Assembly (NCBI GenBank): GCA_025463365.1
Contig: JAOBWM010000038.1
Span: forward strand, 1 to 38,150
DNA length: 38,150 nt
Reading direction: 5' to 3'
From: Acidimicrobiales bacterium
Lineage (GTDB): Bacteria > Actinomycetota > Acidimicrobiia > Acidimicrobiales > Iamiaceae
Shown here: in pieces, positions 16,833 to 25,211 of the stretch
How positions within the stretch are numbered: the stretch's first letter is position 1
Layout of the letters: every line of letters starts with the position of its first letter
Program-made: the position numbers and the translations under genes
The notes under the pieces: generated by a model
What the model was told of the DNA's origin: nothing
Seen by the model: the letters and a program-made list of their open reading frames with translations, nothing else
Databases searched by the model: none

Positions 16833-16999
16833 GTGGCATCGTGCTCGATGCCGGCGCACTGCTCGCCCGCACCGGCACATCGGATGCGATCGACGGGCAC
16901 GTCGCCGTCCTCGCCCTCGCGACGGGCCGCACCGTGCTCACCAGCGATCCCGACGACATCCGCCGGCTCGCGCCGACCGTGGTCGTCCGCCCGGTCTGA
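16829..16999 (+). pseudogene. Internally deleted PIN-domain toxin (VapC-like), 56 codons
   Basis: The reading begins SGIVLDAGALLA, the first strand of a PIN domain with its first catalytic Asp, and passes at once into RTGTSDAIDGHVAVLAL...TVLTSDPDD, the last third of a PIN domain with the Asp cluster. A normal VapC is about 125-135 aa, so some 70 central residues, including the second catalytic acid, are missing. The frame is intact on both sides. LLA could belong to either end, consistent with a deletion between short repeats. It cannot form a full nuclease fold. GTG start overlaps the antitoxin stop. Most likely a toxin relic kept with a live antitoxin. Confidence 0.75.
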
Positions 17000-17030
17000 G
17001 CCGACGGCCGGACGGAGCACGGGTCGCCGG

Positions 17031-17036
17031 TAGGGT
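17031..17036 (+). promoter_or_regulatory. Probable -10 of a leaderless cofD transcript
   Basis: TAGGGT fits TANNNT and ends 8 nt before the cofD GTG. Confidence 0.5.
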
Positions 17037-17044
17037 CCCACACC

Positions 17045-18007
17045 GTGACGGACCCGCAGATCACGGTGCTGGCCGGTGGCGTCGGTGCCGCCCGGATGCT
17101 GTCGGGGATCGTGCAGGTGGTCGACCCGGCCTCGATCACGGCGGTGGTCAACGTGGGCGACGACCTCGAGCTCCACGGGCTGCGCATCAGCCCCGACCTC
17201 GACACGATCACCTACACGCTGGCCGGAGAGATCAACCCCGAGACCGGCTGGGGCCTGAAGGGCGAGAGCTGGCAGGCCATGGAGTCGCTGAAGCGCTATG
17301 GGGGGATCTCGTGGTTCGGGCTCGGTGACCGCGACCTCGGCACCCACCTCTACCGGACGCAGCGGATCGCCGAGGGGGCCACCCTCAGCAAGGTCACCGC
17401 CGAGATCACCGCGGCGTGGGGCCTCGGCCTTCGGCTGCTACCGGCCACGGACGACCGCCTGCGCACGATGATCACCCTCGCCGGAGACGACGCCGACGCC
17501 GGGCTCGAGGTGTCGTTCCAGGAGTACTTCGTGCACCGGCAGCACGGCGTGCCGGTGGCGGCGGTGCGCTTCGACGGCGCCGAGCAGGCCCGGCCCGGTC
17601 CCGACGTCCTCGATGCCCTGGCCGACGCCACCCAGGTCGTGATCGCGCCGTCCAACCCGGTGGTGTCGATCGACCCGGTGCTGGCCGTGCCGGGGATCCG
17701 GGCGCTGTTGGAAGCGCGCCGCGAGGACACGATCGCGGTGTCGCCGATCGTCGCCGGCGCCGCCCTCAAGGGCCCCGCCGACCGGCTGCTCCGCGAGCTC
17801 GGCCACGAGGACACCGTGGTCGGCATCGCCCGGCTCTACGCCCCACTCGCCAGCACGCTCGTGATCGACGAGGCCGACACCGCCCTCGCCGGGCTCGTGG
17901 AGGCCGAGGGCATCCGGGCCATCGTCGCCCCCACGATCATGAGCACCCCCCAGCGATCGGCGGCCCTCGCCCGCATCGTCCTCGCCGACCTCCTCGACCC
18001 GTCGTGA
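17045..18007 (+). CDS. cofD: 2-phospho-L-lactate transferase (F420 biosynthesis)
   Basis: 320 aa from a GTG. Transfers the phospho-lactyl (or PEP-derived) group from the guanylylated donor to the deazaflavin Fo, giving F420-0 or dehydro-F420-0. Signatures: LAGGVGAARMLSGI at the N-terminus, AVVNVGDDLELHGLRISPDLDT, WFGLGDRDLGTHL and PSNPVVSIDPVLAVPGIR, all typical of CofD/FbiA. Cytosolic. It is followed 4 nt later by cofE, as fbiA is by fbiB in mycobacteria. F420 is consistent with an actinobacterium. Confidence 0.95.
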   Translation: MTDPQITVLAGGVGAARMLSGIVQVVDPASITAVVNVGDDLELHGLRISPDLDTITYTLAGEINPETGWGLKGESWQAMESLKRYGGISWFGLGDRDLGTHLYRTQRIAEGATLSKVTAEITAAWGLGLRLLPATDDRLRTMITLAGDDADAGLEVSFQEYFVHRQHGVPVAAVRFDGAEQARPGPDVLDALADATQVVIAPSNPVVSIDPVLAVPGIRALLEARREDTIAVSPIVAGAALKGPADRLLRELGHEDTVVGIARLYAPLASTLVIDEADTALAGLVEAEGIRAIVAPTIMSTPQRSAALARIVLADLLDPS

Positions 18008-18011
18008 GCTC

Positions 18012-18728
18012 GTGAGCGCGTCGCTCGAGATCTTCGGCATCACCGGGATCGGGGAGATCCACGCCCGTGACGATCTCGCCGGGATCATCGCGACCGCGGT
18101 CACCGAGCACCACGGCGGCCTCCGCGACGGCGACGTCGTGGTCGTGACCCAGAAGATCGTCTCCAAGGCCGAGGACATGCTCGTGGCCGTCGATCCCGAC
18201 GACCCACTCGCCCACAAGGAGCTGGTGGAGCGTGAGACCGTGCGCGTGCTGCGGCGCCGGGGCGACCTCGTCATCTCCGAGACCAAGCACGGGTTCGTGT
18301 GTGCCAATGCCGGCATCGACCTGTCCAACGTCGAGCGCGGCTGGGCGGCCCTGCTGCCCGAGGACAGCGACCGCTCAGCGCGGCGCATCCGCGACGGGCT
18401 CCGAGCCCGGGCCGGCGTCGAGGTCGCCGTGATCGTCAGCGACACGTTCGGGCGGACCTGGCGCAAGGGCCTCACCGACGTGGCCATCGGCTGCGCCGGG
18501 ATCGGCGCCATCGTCGACTACCGCGGCACCACCGACGCCCAGGGCCGCGAGCTCCAGGTCACCGAGGTCGCCATCGTCGACGAGCTCGCCGGTGCTGCCG
18601 ACCTCGTGCTGGGCAAGGCCACCGGCATGCCGGTCGCGGTCATCCGCGGCGTCGACGCGTCCTGGCTGCGCACCGGCAACGTCCACGACGAGATCGTCCG
18701 CCCACCGGCCGAGGACCTCTTCCGGTAG
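18012..18728 (+). CDS. cofE: Coenzyme F420:L-glutamate ligase
   Basis: 238 aa from a GTG. Adds L-glutamates to F420-0 with GTP. Motifs: FGITGIGEI at the start, GDVVVVTQKIVSKAEDM, RETVRVLRRRGDLVISETKHGFVCANAGIDLSN and SDTFGRTWRKGLTDVAIGCAG, covering the GTP- and metal-binding parts of CofE. The protein stops where the CofE domain ends; mycobacterial FbiB continues with a nitroreductase-like FMN domain of about 200 residues, absent here. That activity (reducing dehydro-F420-0) must come from another gene or another route. Convergent with the epimerase gene, only 6 nt between stops. Confidence 0.94.
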   Translation: MSASLEIFGITGIGEIHARDDLAGIIATAVTEHHGGLRDGDVVVVTQKIVSKAEDMLVAVDPDDPLAHKELVERETVRVLRRRGDLVISETKHGFVCANAGIDLSNVERGWAALLPEDSDRSARRIRDGLRARAGVEVAVIVSDTFGRTWRKGLTDVAIGCAGIGAIVDYRGTTDAQGRELQVTEVAIVDELAGAADLVLGKATGMPVAVIRGVDASWLRTGNVHDEIVRPPAEDLFR

Positions 18729-18734
18729 CCCGGG

Positions 18735-19685
18735 TCAGGGCTGCTTGGTGCGGAAGAACTCGAGGACGGCCGCGGTGCCCGTGGGCAGGTCGGTCCAGGG
18801 CTTCCACCCCAACTGGATCTCGGCGCGTGATGCATCGAGCGAGGAACGTGGCACCTCGCCGGCGCGGGCCTCGGCCATGGTGGCGGAGCGGTCGACGCCG
18901 GCCACGCGAGCCATCGTGTTGTAGAGCTCGTTGACGGAGGTCTCGACGCCGGTGCCGATGTTGAGCACCAGGCCGCCGCCCTTGTCCGAGGCCCGGACGA
19001 ACGCATCGACGACGTCGTCCACGTAGACGTAGTCGCGGGTTTGGGCGCCGTCACCGAAGATCGTGCACGGCTCGCCCGACAAGAGGCGGCCGGCGAAGAT
19101 CGCCACCACGCCCGCCTCGCCGTGCGGATCCTGACGCGGGCCGTAGACGTTCGAGAGGGCCAGCGCCGTGTACTCCAGCTCGTGGAGCGTTCGGTAGGCG
19201 TGCAGGTAGTCGCCGACCACCTTCTTGGCCACGCCGTAGGGCGAGATGGGGGCCTGCGGGTACGACTCCTTGACCGGGAGGTCGTCGCCGTCCGGCGCGC
19301 CGTAGATGGTCCCACCGCTGGATGCGAACACGACCTTGCGGGTGCCGGCCCGGCGGGCGCCCTCGAGCACGTTGAGGCTGCCGATCACGTTGATCATGGC
19401 GTCGAGGACCGGGTCGGCCACCGAGATCCGGACGTCGATCTGGGCGGCGAGGTGGAAGATGACCTCGGGCTTGCGGCGCTCGATGAGGTCCGCGACCGAC
19501 GCATCGCGGATGTCGACCCGGTGGAGCTGGAACACATGCTCGGGATTGCCGCGGGCGTCGGCGAGGTTGCGCATCGAGCCGCTCGTCAGATCGTCCACCA
19601 CGTCGACCTCGTGGCCCTCGGCCAACAAGCGGTCGACGAGGGTGGAACCGATGAATCCGGCGCCGCCGGTGACCAGTGCGCGCAT
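18735..19685 (-). CDS. NAD-dependent sugar epimerase/dehydratase (GalE-like extended SDR)
   Basis: 316 aa. Rossmann motif GGAGFIGS (7-14), SSGGTIYG (122-129) and Y150-K154 in SPYGVAK form the SDR active site; LSNVYGPRQDPHGEAGVV and FGDGAQTRDYVYVDDVVDAF are typical of bacterial UDP-glucose 4-epimerase-like enzymes. The exact substrate cannot be read from sequence; UDP-glucose/galactose or the C4 epimerisation of another UDP-sugar are likely. It is the last gene of a minus-strand run, 2 nt after the nucleotidyltransferase, with GAGAGG as ribosome site. Confidence 0.88.
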   Translation of the reverse strand: MRALVTGGAGFIGSTLVDRLLAEGHEVDVVDDLTSGSMRNLADARGNPEHVFQLHRVDIRDASVADLIERRKPEVIFHLAAQIDVRISVADPVLDAMINVIGSLNVLEGARRAGTRKVVFASSGGTIYGAPDGDDLPVKESYPQAPISPYGVAKKVVGDYLHAYRTLHELEYTALALSNVYGPRQDPHGEAGVVAIFAGRLLSGEPCTIFGDGAQTRDYVYVDDVVDAFVRASDKGGGLVLNIGTGVETSVNELYNTMARVAGVDRSATMAEARAGEVPRSSLDASRAEIQLGWKPWTDLPTGTAAVLEFFRTKQP

Positions 19686-19687
19686 GC

Positions 19688-20725
19688 TCAGCCTCTCGAT
19701 CCAGGTTCGCCGTCGAGCCGCTCGCCGACGCCCACCGTGCCGCCCGACACTCGCAGGTCGTGGCCGACGACCGAATCAGCACCGAGCACCGCGACGTCGT
19801 CCACGCGGGCGCGGGCTCCGACGACCGCTCGCGGCCCGACGATGGCCCGCTCGACCACGGCATCGGCCTCGATGCGGGCGCCGGCCATCACGACCGAGCC
19901 CTTGACCGTGGCCCCGGCCTCGATGACGGCTCCCGGGTCGACCACGGTGCGGAGCACTGTCGCTCCCTCCGCGATCTCGGCGTCGGGGTGCGCGCCCTCG
20001 ATCTTCTCGCCGGTGCGCAGGCCCCGCAGCAGGTCCATCTGGGCCTGGAGGTACTTCGTCGGTGTGCCGGTGTCGATCCAGTACGTGTCGCCGGGGGAGG
20101 CGTAGAGCACGCCGTCGCCCACCATGGCGGGGAAGACCTCTCGCTCGATCGACACCTTCCGGCCGGCGGCGATGCGATCGAGGACCGAGGCCTCCAGGAC
20201 GTAGGTGCCGGCGTTGATCAGGTCGGTCGGGGCTTCGTCGCGCGGGGGCTTCTCGACGAAGGCGACCACGCGACCGTCCTCCTCGGTGGGCACGACGCCG
20301 AAGGCCGAGGGATCGTCGACCTGGTGCAGGGCGATGGTGCCCTCGCCGCCGTGCTCGTCGTGGAACGCCAGCAACCGGCCCAGGTCGAGGTCGGTGAGCA
20401 CGTCACCGTTGACCACGACGAACCGTTCGGCGATCCCGGCGTCGAGCGCCGCGAAGCGGATGGCCCCGGCCGTGTCGAGCGGGTCGGGTTCGATCGCGTA
20501 GTGGAGCTTCACGCCGGCGCACACGCCGTCGGGGTAGGCGTCGGCGAAGGCGTCGGGCTTGTAGCCGAGCGACAGCACCGCCTCTTCGATCCCGTGGGAC
20601 CGCAGGTGTTCGAGCACGTGCTCGATCATCGGACGGTGCAGGATCGGGAGCATCTGCTTCGGGGTGGTGAGGGTGAGCGGACGGAGCCGGGTGCCGAAGC
20701 CGCCGACCAGCACCACCGCCTTCAT
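19688..20725 (-). CDS. Sugar-1-phosphate nucleotidyltransferase, probably mannose-1-phosphate guanylyltransferase
   Basis: 345 aa. The N-terminus has the nucleotide loop GGFGTRLRPLTLTTPKQM (8-25), and VVVNGDVLTDLD holds the metal-binding Asp. The last 90 residues are hexapeptide repeats of a left-handed beta-helix (EGATVLR, PGAVIEAGATVKGSV, VVGARARV). This is the layout of actinobacterial ManB-type enzymes that make GDP-mannose from mannose-1-phosphate and GTP, which fits gmd and fcl nearby; a thymidylyl- or uridylyltransferase is the alternative. The ATG overlaps the stop of the upstream His-pair membrane protein (ATGA). Confidence 0.82.
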   Translation of the reverse strand: MKAVVLVGGFGTRLRPLTLTTPKQMLPILHRPMIEHVLEHLRSHGIEEAVLSLGYKPDAFADAYPDGVCAGVKLHYAIEPDPLDTAGAIRFAALDAGIAERFVVVNGDVLTDLDLGRLLAFHDEHGGEGTIALHQVDDPSAFGVVPTEEDGRVVAFVEKPPRDEAPTDLINAGTYVLEASVLDRIAAGRKVSIEREVFPAMVGDGVLYASPGDTYWIDTGTPTKYLQAQMDLLRGLRTGEKIEGAHPDAEIAEGATVLRTVVDPGAVIEAGATVKGSVVMAGARIEADAVVERAIVGPRAVVGARARVDDVAVLGADSVVGHDLRVSGGTVGVGERLDGEPGSRG

Positions 20726-21537
20726 CCGCCGTTGCCTGACGTGTCCGAGGTCGCGGGCGTCGTCCCTGTGCTGTTGCCGCCGTCGGGGATGGTGGACCCC
20801 TCGGTCGTCGCGTTGCACGAGGCCGGCGGGTTCTCGCCGTCACAGGCACCGAGCGTGGCGACCTCGGCCGCGGTGGACGGAGCGGGGATGTTCTTGTCGC
20901 CCTTGGGGAGCAGGGCCAACGTGTACGCCGCGAGGTCGTTCGTGAAGTTCACCGACGGGAAGTTGCTCGTGTAGATCTTGTCGGGAGGGTTGGTCGGCGA
21001 TGCGGTGCCGTCCTTCCAGTAGGCCATCACCAGCTGCGTCGGCTTCCCGCCGCAGGTGGTCTTGCCCTCCTCGTACACCTTGCCGGTGGCCGGATCCTTG
21101 AAGCCCTTGTCGGTGACCTGGAGCTTCGTGAGGTCCCAGAACTTGGCCATCGTGGCCTTCTTGCCAGCCGCGTTGATGGTGAAGGGGTGGATGTGGATCA
21201 GGCCGTCCGCGTGGGTGTGGATGCCGAGGGGATCGGTGGCGGGCTGGGCCAACGGCGGAAGCTCCTTGCCGCAGACGTTCATCGCGAAGGCGGCGTGCCA
21301 GTGGTCGAACGGCTTGCCGGCCTCGATCGACGCCCGAGGCTTGGTGGTGTTCTTGGTGCGGTCGTTGTTGGTGTTGCGCGCGAACACCACCACGCCGGCG
21401 CCCAGCACGAGGATGGCGAAGATGGCGACGAAGAAGAGCCAGTTCCGCTGCTTGGAGGCCCCGGCACCGACCGGGCTCCCAGATCCGCTGCGGGCCGCGA
21501 CGCGGGCGACCTTCTTGGCCGAAGATGACGATGGCAT
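20722..21537 (-). CDS. Membrane-anchored extracellular protein with three His-x-His pairs, unknown function
   Basis: 271 aa. A basic, Ser-rich cytoplasmic start is followed by one membrane helix (about 33-53) with no cleavage site. The outside domain carries DHWHAAF (H79, H81), GIHTHADG (H107, H109) and LIHIHPF (H115, H117), plus four Cys (C89 and three further on). Three H-x-H pairs suggest a bound metal ion, but I cannot name the metal or a function. The end is Thr/Ser/Gly-rich. A TAGCGT hexamer lies 8 nt before the ATG, and its stop overlaps the nucleotidyltransferase start (ATGA), so it belongs to the sugar operon. It could be a sensor, a chaperone or an enzyme of the envelope. Confidence 0.75.
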   Translation of the reverse strand: MPSSSSAKKVARVAARSGSGSPVGAGASKQRNWLFFVAIFAILVLGAGVVVFARNTNNDRTKNTTKPRASIEAGKPFDHWHAAFAMNVCGKELPPLAQPATDPLGIHTHADGLIHIHPFTINAAGKKATMAKFWDLTKLQVTDKGFKDPATGKVYEEGKTTCGGKPTQLVMAYWKDGTASPTNPPDKIYTSNFPSVNFTNDLAAYTLALLPKGDKNIPAPSTAAEVATLGACDGENPPASCNATTEGSTIPDGGNSTGTTPATSDTSGNGG

Positions 21538-21545
21538 GGCTTGCC

Positions 21546-21551
21546 ACGCTA
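21546..21551 (-). promoter_or_regulatory. Probable -10 of the His-pair protein operon
   Basis: TAGCGT followed by 8 nt and ATG; the same hexamer is found at 3451 and 4511. It would start an operon of His-pair protein, nucleotidyltransferase and epimerase. Confidence 0.5.
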
Positions 21552-21610
21552 CTTGTCGGGGCCCGGTGGGCCCGAGTCACGGCGACGCGCGGGCGGCGCC
21601 ACCTGGCGGT

Positions 21611-22855
21611 TCAGCGCCCGACGAGCTCGCGGAACAACGCCTCGTAGGCCCCGGCCACCGCCGCCGGTGACGCCCATCCCTCGACGAAGCGGCGCCCCGC
21701 GGCGCCCATCGCCCTGGCTTCGTCAGGGTGCGCGAGCAGGTGCACGATCGCCTTGGTGAACCGCTCGGCATCGTCGGGCGGGACGGCGAGCCCGGCACCG
21801 GCCTCGATCACCGTCCGGGCGACCTCTGTGCCGCCGTCGACCGAGGCGACCAGCGGCCGACCCGCGGCGAGGATCGAGTACAGCTTCGACGGCACGCTCG
21901 ACCGGGCCAGCCCGGTCCGCAGCGGCACCACGTGGAGGTCCGCGGCGGCGACCACCTCCGGGAGCCGAGCCTTCGGTTGCAGGTCGACGAAGTGCACGTT
22001 CGCCAGGCCGGCGGCCTTGCGCTCGAGGTCGAGGCGGGCCACCCCACCACCGTTGATCACGAAGGCGACGTCGGGATCGTGGGCGAGGTGGGCGGCGGCC
22101 GCGAGCAGCAGGTCGAGCGACTGCGACCACCCGACGTTCCCGGCGTACATGACCACCTGCTTGCCTTCGAGCCCGAACTCGCGCCGATACGCGTTCTCAC
22201 GCTCGGAGGGCCGGATCCACTCGGTATCGATGAAGTTCGGGATCACCCGCACCTTCGCGGCATCGCCGGCGCGGCCCCGTCGCCCGGCGATCTTGGCGGC
22301 GACGTTGTCGCGCAGGTCGTCGGAGAGGACGGTCACGGCATCGGCCCGCAGGTAGGTCTCGCGCTCGAGCCACCGGGCGACACGGATGACCCGCTGGTCG
22401 GTGATCGCCCCCAGCTCCACGGCGACGTCGGGGAACACGTCTTGGATGTTGAACACGAACGGCACCCGGTGCGCCTTGGCGATGGCCCACCCGGCCAGTC
22501 CGAGCGTGAGGGGCGGCGACATGGCGAGCACCGCATCGGGCTTCGACCGCGTGACGAGCCCGGCGAGGCCGGACAGGGCGGTGAAGCCGGCGAACGCCGC
22601 GGCACGAGCCGGGATGTTGCGCTTGTCGGTGGGGAACGGGTGGACACGCGTGATCCGGCCCCACGGGGTGTCCTCGTGGCGCACGATCCGGCCCTCCCAA
22701 CCCGGCTCGAGGGCGTGGTGCTGGTACCAGGGCAGCGACGTCACGATGTGGAGGCGGTGGCCCCGGGCGACGAGCTGCTCGGCGATCTGGGTCATGACCT
22801 CGCCGGTCGGGGCGGTGTCAGGTGCGTAGTGCGGGCACAGGACGAGCAGGTTCAT
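21611..22855 (-). CDS. GT4 glycosyltransferase (WbuB/WcaI-like)
   Basis: 414 aa. Begins NLLVLCPHYAPDTAPTGEVM, the usual start of WbuB/WcaI-type enzymes, with an N-terminal acceptor domain and a C-terminal donor domain (VVMYAGNVGWSQSLDLLL, then a late SVPSKLYSILAAGRPLVAS). These are retaining GT-B enzymes on the inner face of the membrane that add a sugar (often fucosamine or fucose in known cases) to a lipid-linked intermediate. The donor is not certain; GDP-fucose or UDP-xylose are available from this locus. ATG overlaps the stop of the upstream glycosyltransferase (ATGA). Confidence 0.87.
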   Translation of the reverse strand: MNLLVLCPHYAPDTAPTGEVMTQIAEQLVARGHRLHIVTSLPWYQHHALEPGWEGRIVRHEDTPWGRITRVHPFPTDKRNIPARAAAFAGFTALSGLAGLVTRSKPDAVLAMSPPLTLGLAGWAIAKAHRVPFVFNIQDVFPDVAVELGAITDQRVIRVARWLERETYLRADAVTVLSDDLRDNVAAKIAGRRGRAGDAAKVRVIPNFIDTEWIRPSERENAYRREFGLEGKQVVMYAGNVGWSQSLDLLLAAAAHLAHDPDVAFVINGGGVARLDLERKAAGLANVHFVDLQPKARLPEVVAAADLHVVPLRTGLARSSVPSKLYSILAAGRPLVASVDGGTEVARTVIEAGAGLAVPPDDAERFTKAIVHLLAHPDEARAMGAAGRRFVEGWASPAAVAGAYEALFRELVGR

Positions 22856-24021
22856 CGGGATCCATCCTCCCCCATGGCGAGGGCGGCGCGGTAGCCCTCG
22901 GCGAGGGAGGCGGACGACCGATCCCACGTGAACGCCCGGGCGCGCATGGATCCGGCGGCGGCGAGGGTCGCCTGCACCTCCGGCTCGTCGATGACCCGCC
23001 CCAGGGCCTGGGACCACCGCTCGACGTTCCCGACCGGGACCCGCAGGCCGGCATCGCCCACCACCCACGGGAGGGCGGTGTCGTCGGCGACCACGACGGG
23101 GACGCCGGCAGCCATGGCCTCCAGTGCCGGGGCGCCGAAGCCCTCGAAGCGGCTGGGCACGGCGACGACCGTCGCGGCTGCGTAGAGCGCGTCGAGGTCG
23201 GACGCCGGGATCCGGCCCGTCCGACGCACCTGGTCCCCCACCCTCGAGTCGCGCACCGCTTGGGCGACCGCAGGCTCGGCCGGGCCCTCGCCGCCGGTGA
23301 GCACCAGGGTGAGGTCTGGGCGCGCACGCGCCAGCTTGGCGAACGCCCGCACCAAGGTGACGTGGTCCTTGTGGCCGTACGTGATCGCCGGGTAGAGGAT
23401 CACCCGCTCGCCGAGGTGGTAGCGGGCTCGCGCCGCTGCCAGCCGATCGGCCGGGACCGGGGCGGGTGGCTCGATCCCGTGGGGCACGGTGCGCACGTGA
23501 TCGGTCGGGATCGCGAGGTGCTCCACCACCGACGCCGAGGTCGGTTCGCTCGGCGTGAACACCATCGCGGCGCGTGCCGCCGAGCGCGGGATCATTCGTC
23601 CCAGCCAGCGACGCTTCAGCGGCGCGAAGTTCTGGGGCATCACCAGGGGTTGCAGGTCGTGGATGGTGAGCGCGGCCGGGAACCGGGCGATGCCCGGGCC
23701 GGGGGGCACGACGCCGCCCGCGTGGTGGAGCAGCTCGACGTTGCGTCCGGCGGCCTGGCGGGCCAGCCACGTGGCCTCGGCTCCCACCCGACGGGACCGG
23801 TTGTGCCCGTCGAGCCCGACCGTGACCGTCGGGTAGTGGGCCACCAGGTCGGGGTGGGCCTCGGCGAAGGACGCGAGCGCGAAGAGGGTCAGGTGCAGAT
23901 CGGTCGGTCCGGCCTCGGCCAGGCCCCGCAGCAGCCGGGTCGTGTACTCCTCGCTGCCCCCGACGACGCCGGGCACGAGCCAGAGCAGGTTGACCCCGAT
24001 GCGCCGCGACCGTTCCGTCAC
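22852..24021 (-). CDS. GT4 glycosyltransferase
   Basis: 389 aa from a GTG overlapping the stop of the preceding transferase (GTGA). N-terminal GVNLLWLVPGVVGGSEEYTTRLLRGL is a GT-B acceptor domain of the type that works on polysaccharide chains; the donor domain has YPAITYGHKDHVTLVRAF (about 230-250), then VAVPSRFEGFGAPALEAMAAGVPVV with the E-x7-E pair that binds the nucleotide sugar. Donor and acceptor sugars are unknown. Middle gene of three overlapping glycosyltransferase genes. Confidence 0.87.
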   Translation of the reverse strand: MTERSRRIGVNLLWLVPGVVGGSEEYTTRLLRGLAEAGPTDLHLTLFALASFAEAHPDLVAHYPTVTVGLDGHNRSRRVGAEATWLARQAAGRNVELLHHAGGVVPPGPGIARFPAALTIHDLQPLVMPQNFAPLKRRWLGRMIPRSAARAAMVFTPSEPTSASVVEHLAIPTDHVRTVPHGIEPPAPVPADRLAAARARYHLGERVILYPAITYGHKDHVTLVRAFAKLARARPDLTLVLTGGEGPAEPAVAQAVRDSRVGDQVRRTGRIPASDLDALYAAATVVAVPSRFEGFGAPALEAMAAGVPVVVADDTALPWVVGDAGLRVPVGNVERWSQALGRVIDEPEVQATLAAAGSMRARAFTWDRSSASLAEGYRAALAMGEDGSR

Positions 24022-25130
24022 GACGCCACCTCGTGGTAGGCCGCCGCGGTGAGGGCCGCGGTCCGGTCCCACGTGTAGGTCTCGGCACGGGCCCGGCCCC
24101 TCGCCCCGAGGTCCGACGCGAAGCCCGGGTCGTCGAGCAGCGTGGCCAGCGCGGCACCGATGGCGCCGTGGTCGCTCGGATCCACCAGCACGGCGGTGTC
24201 GCCGGCGACCTCGGCGGTGGCCGTCCCGCTCGACGTGACCACCGGCGTGCCCTGGGCCATCGCCTCGAGCACAGGCAGGCCGAAGCCCTCGCTCAGGCTC
24301 GGGAAGCAGAACGCGGCGGCGCCGGCGTAGATGGCGGCCAGCGCGCTCGGCGGCTGGAAGCCGAGACGGTGCACGCCGATGCCGGTGTCGTCGAGCCGGG
24401 CGATGCGAGCGCCCAGATCCTCGTTCCAGCCGTGCGGCCCGACGAGGACGAGGTCGATCTCGCGGCCGGCGAGGGACGCCACCGCGTCGATGACGCCCGC
24501 GAGGTTCTTGCGGGGTTCGACCGTACCGACGAACAAGACGTAGGGCCGGGTGAGCCCGTGCCGATCCCGCGCCGCCGCGATCTCGGCGTCCGACGCCCGG
24601 GTGGGGTCGACGCCCCACGGCACGATCCGCAGCCGATCCGGGTCGAAGCCCGCCTCCCGGCACTCCTGCGCGGTGGCCTCCGACGGGACCAGGACGAGGC
24701 GAGCGTGGCGCCGAGCGAGCTCCGTGCCCCGCCGGAAGAACCGATTGCCGTGGCGCGTGGCCTGGCGCGGATCGGCGAGGAACGCCAGGTCGTGGATGGT
24801 CATGACGAGCGGCGCCCGGGTCGGAGGGACGGCGACCGCGGTGGCGTGCACGACGTCGACGGGTCCGGTGACCCGCTCGACCGGCGGCCAGCGCAGGGCG
24901 TGCCACGACTCGTACAGCGCCCGCCGTGGCAACGGAAGGTGGCGGACGGCGACGGGGGGCCGGAACGCCTCGGGTGGCGGATCGGTGTGGCGCGCCGCCA
25001 CCCCGACCAGATCGAGGTCGTCGTGGGCTCGCAGCGCCGCGAGCGTCCCGATGGTCGACGTGGCCGTGCCTCCGGGCACCCGGTGCCAGCACTGCTCGAC
25101 CGTGACGGCCACCCGGCACTTGCGATCCAC
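24018..25130 (-). CDS. GT4 glycosyltransferase
   Basis: 370 aa. A GTG at 25130 is chosen; another at 25112 (six codons later) is possible. The N-terminal domain has EQCWHRVPGGTATS and MTIHDLAFLADPR; the donor domain has VLFVGTVEPRKNLAGVIDA (a common start of GT4 mannosyl- and related transferases) and CFPSLSEGFGLPVLEAMAQGTPVV with the E-x7-E motif. It should add the first of three sugars in the chain built by this operon, but order is only inferred from gene order. Divergent from fcl, 81 bp between starts; CAGACT at 25138-25143 may be its -10. Confidence 0.86.
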   Translation of the reverse strand: MDRKCRVAVTVEQCWHRVPGGTATSTIGTLAALRAHDDLDLVGVAARHTDPPPEAFRPPVAVRHLPLPRRALYESWHALRWPPVERVTGPVDVVHATAVAVPPTRAPLVMTIHDLAFLADPRQATRHGNRFFRRGTELARRHARLVLVPSEATAQECREAGFDPDRLRIVPWGVDPTRASDAEIAAARDRHGLTRPYVLFVGTVEPRKNLAGVIDAVASLAGREIDLVLVGPHGWNEDLGARIARLDDTGIGVHRLGFQPPSALAAIYAGAAAFCFPSLSEGFGLPVLEAMAQGTPVVTSSGTATAEVAGDTAVLVDPSDHGAIGAALATLLDDPGFASDLGARGRARAETYTWDRTAALTAAAYHEVAS

Positions 25131-25199
25131 GATCCCGAGTCTGGCCGGTCGACCACCTCGCGGGCGCGACGCCGGGCGAAGGATCGAGCCGGCGGTCGG

Positions 25200-25205
25200 T
25201 ACCAT
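25200..25205 (+). promoter_or_regulatory. Probable -10 of a leaderless fcl transcript
   Basis: TACCAT fits TANNNT and lies 6 nt before the fcl ATG. Confidence 0.5.
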
Positions 25206-25211
25206 CGCCGC

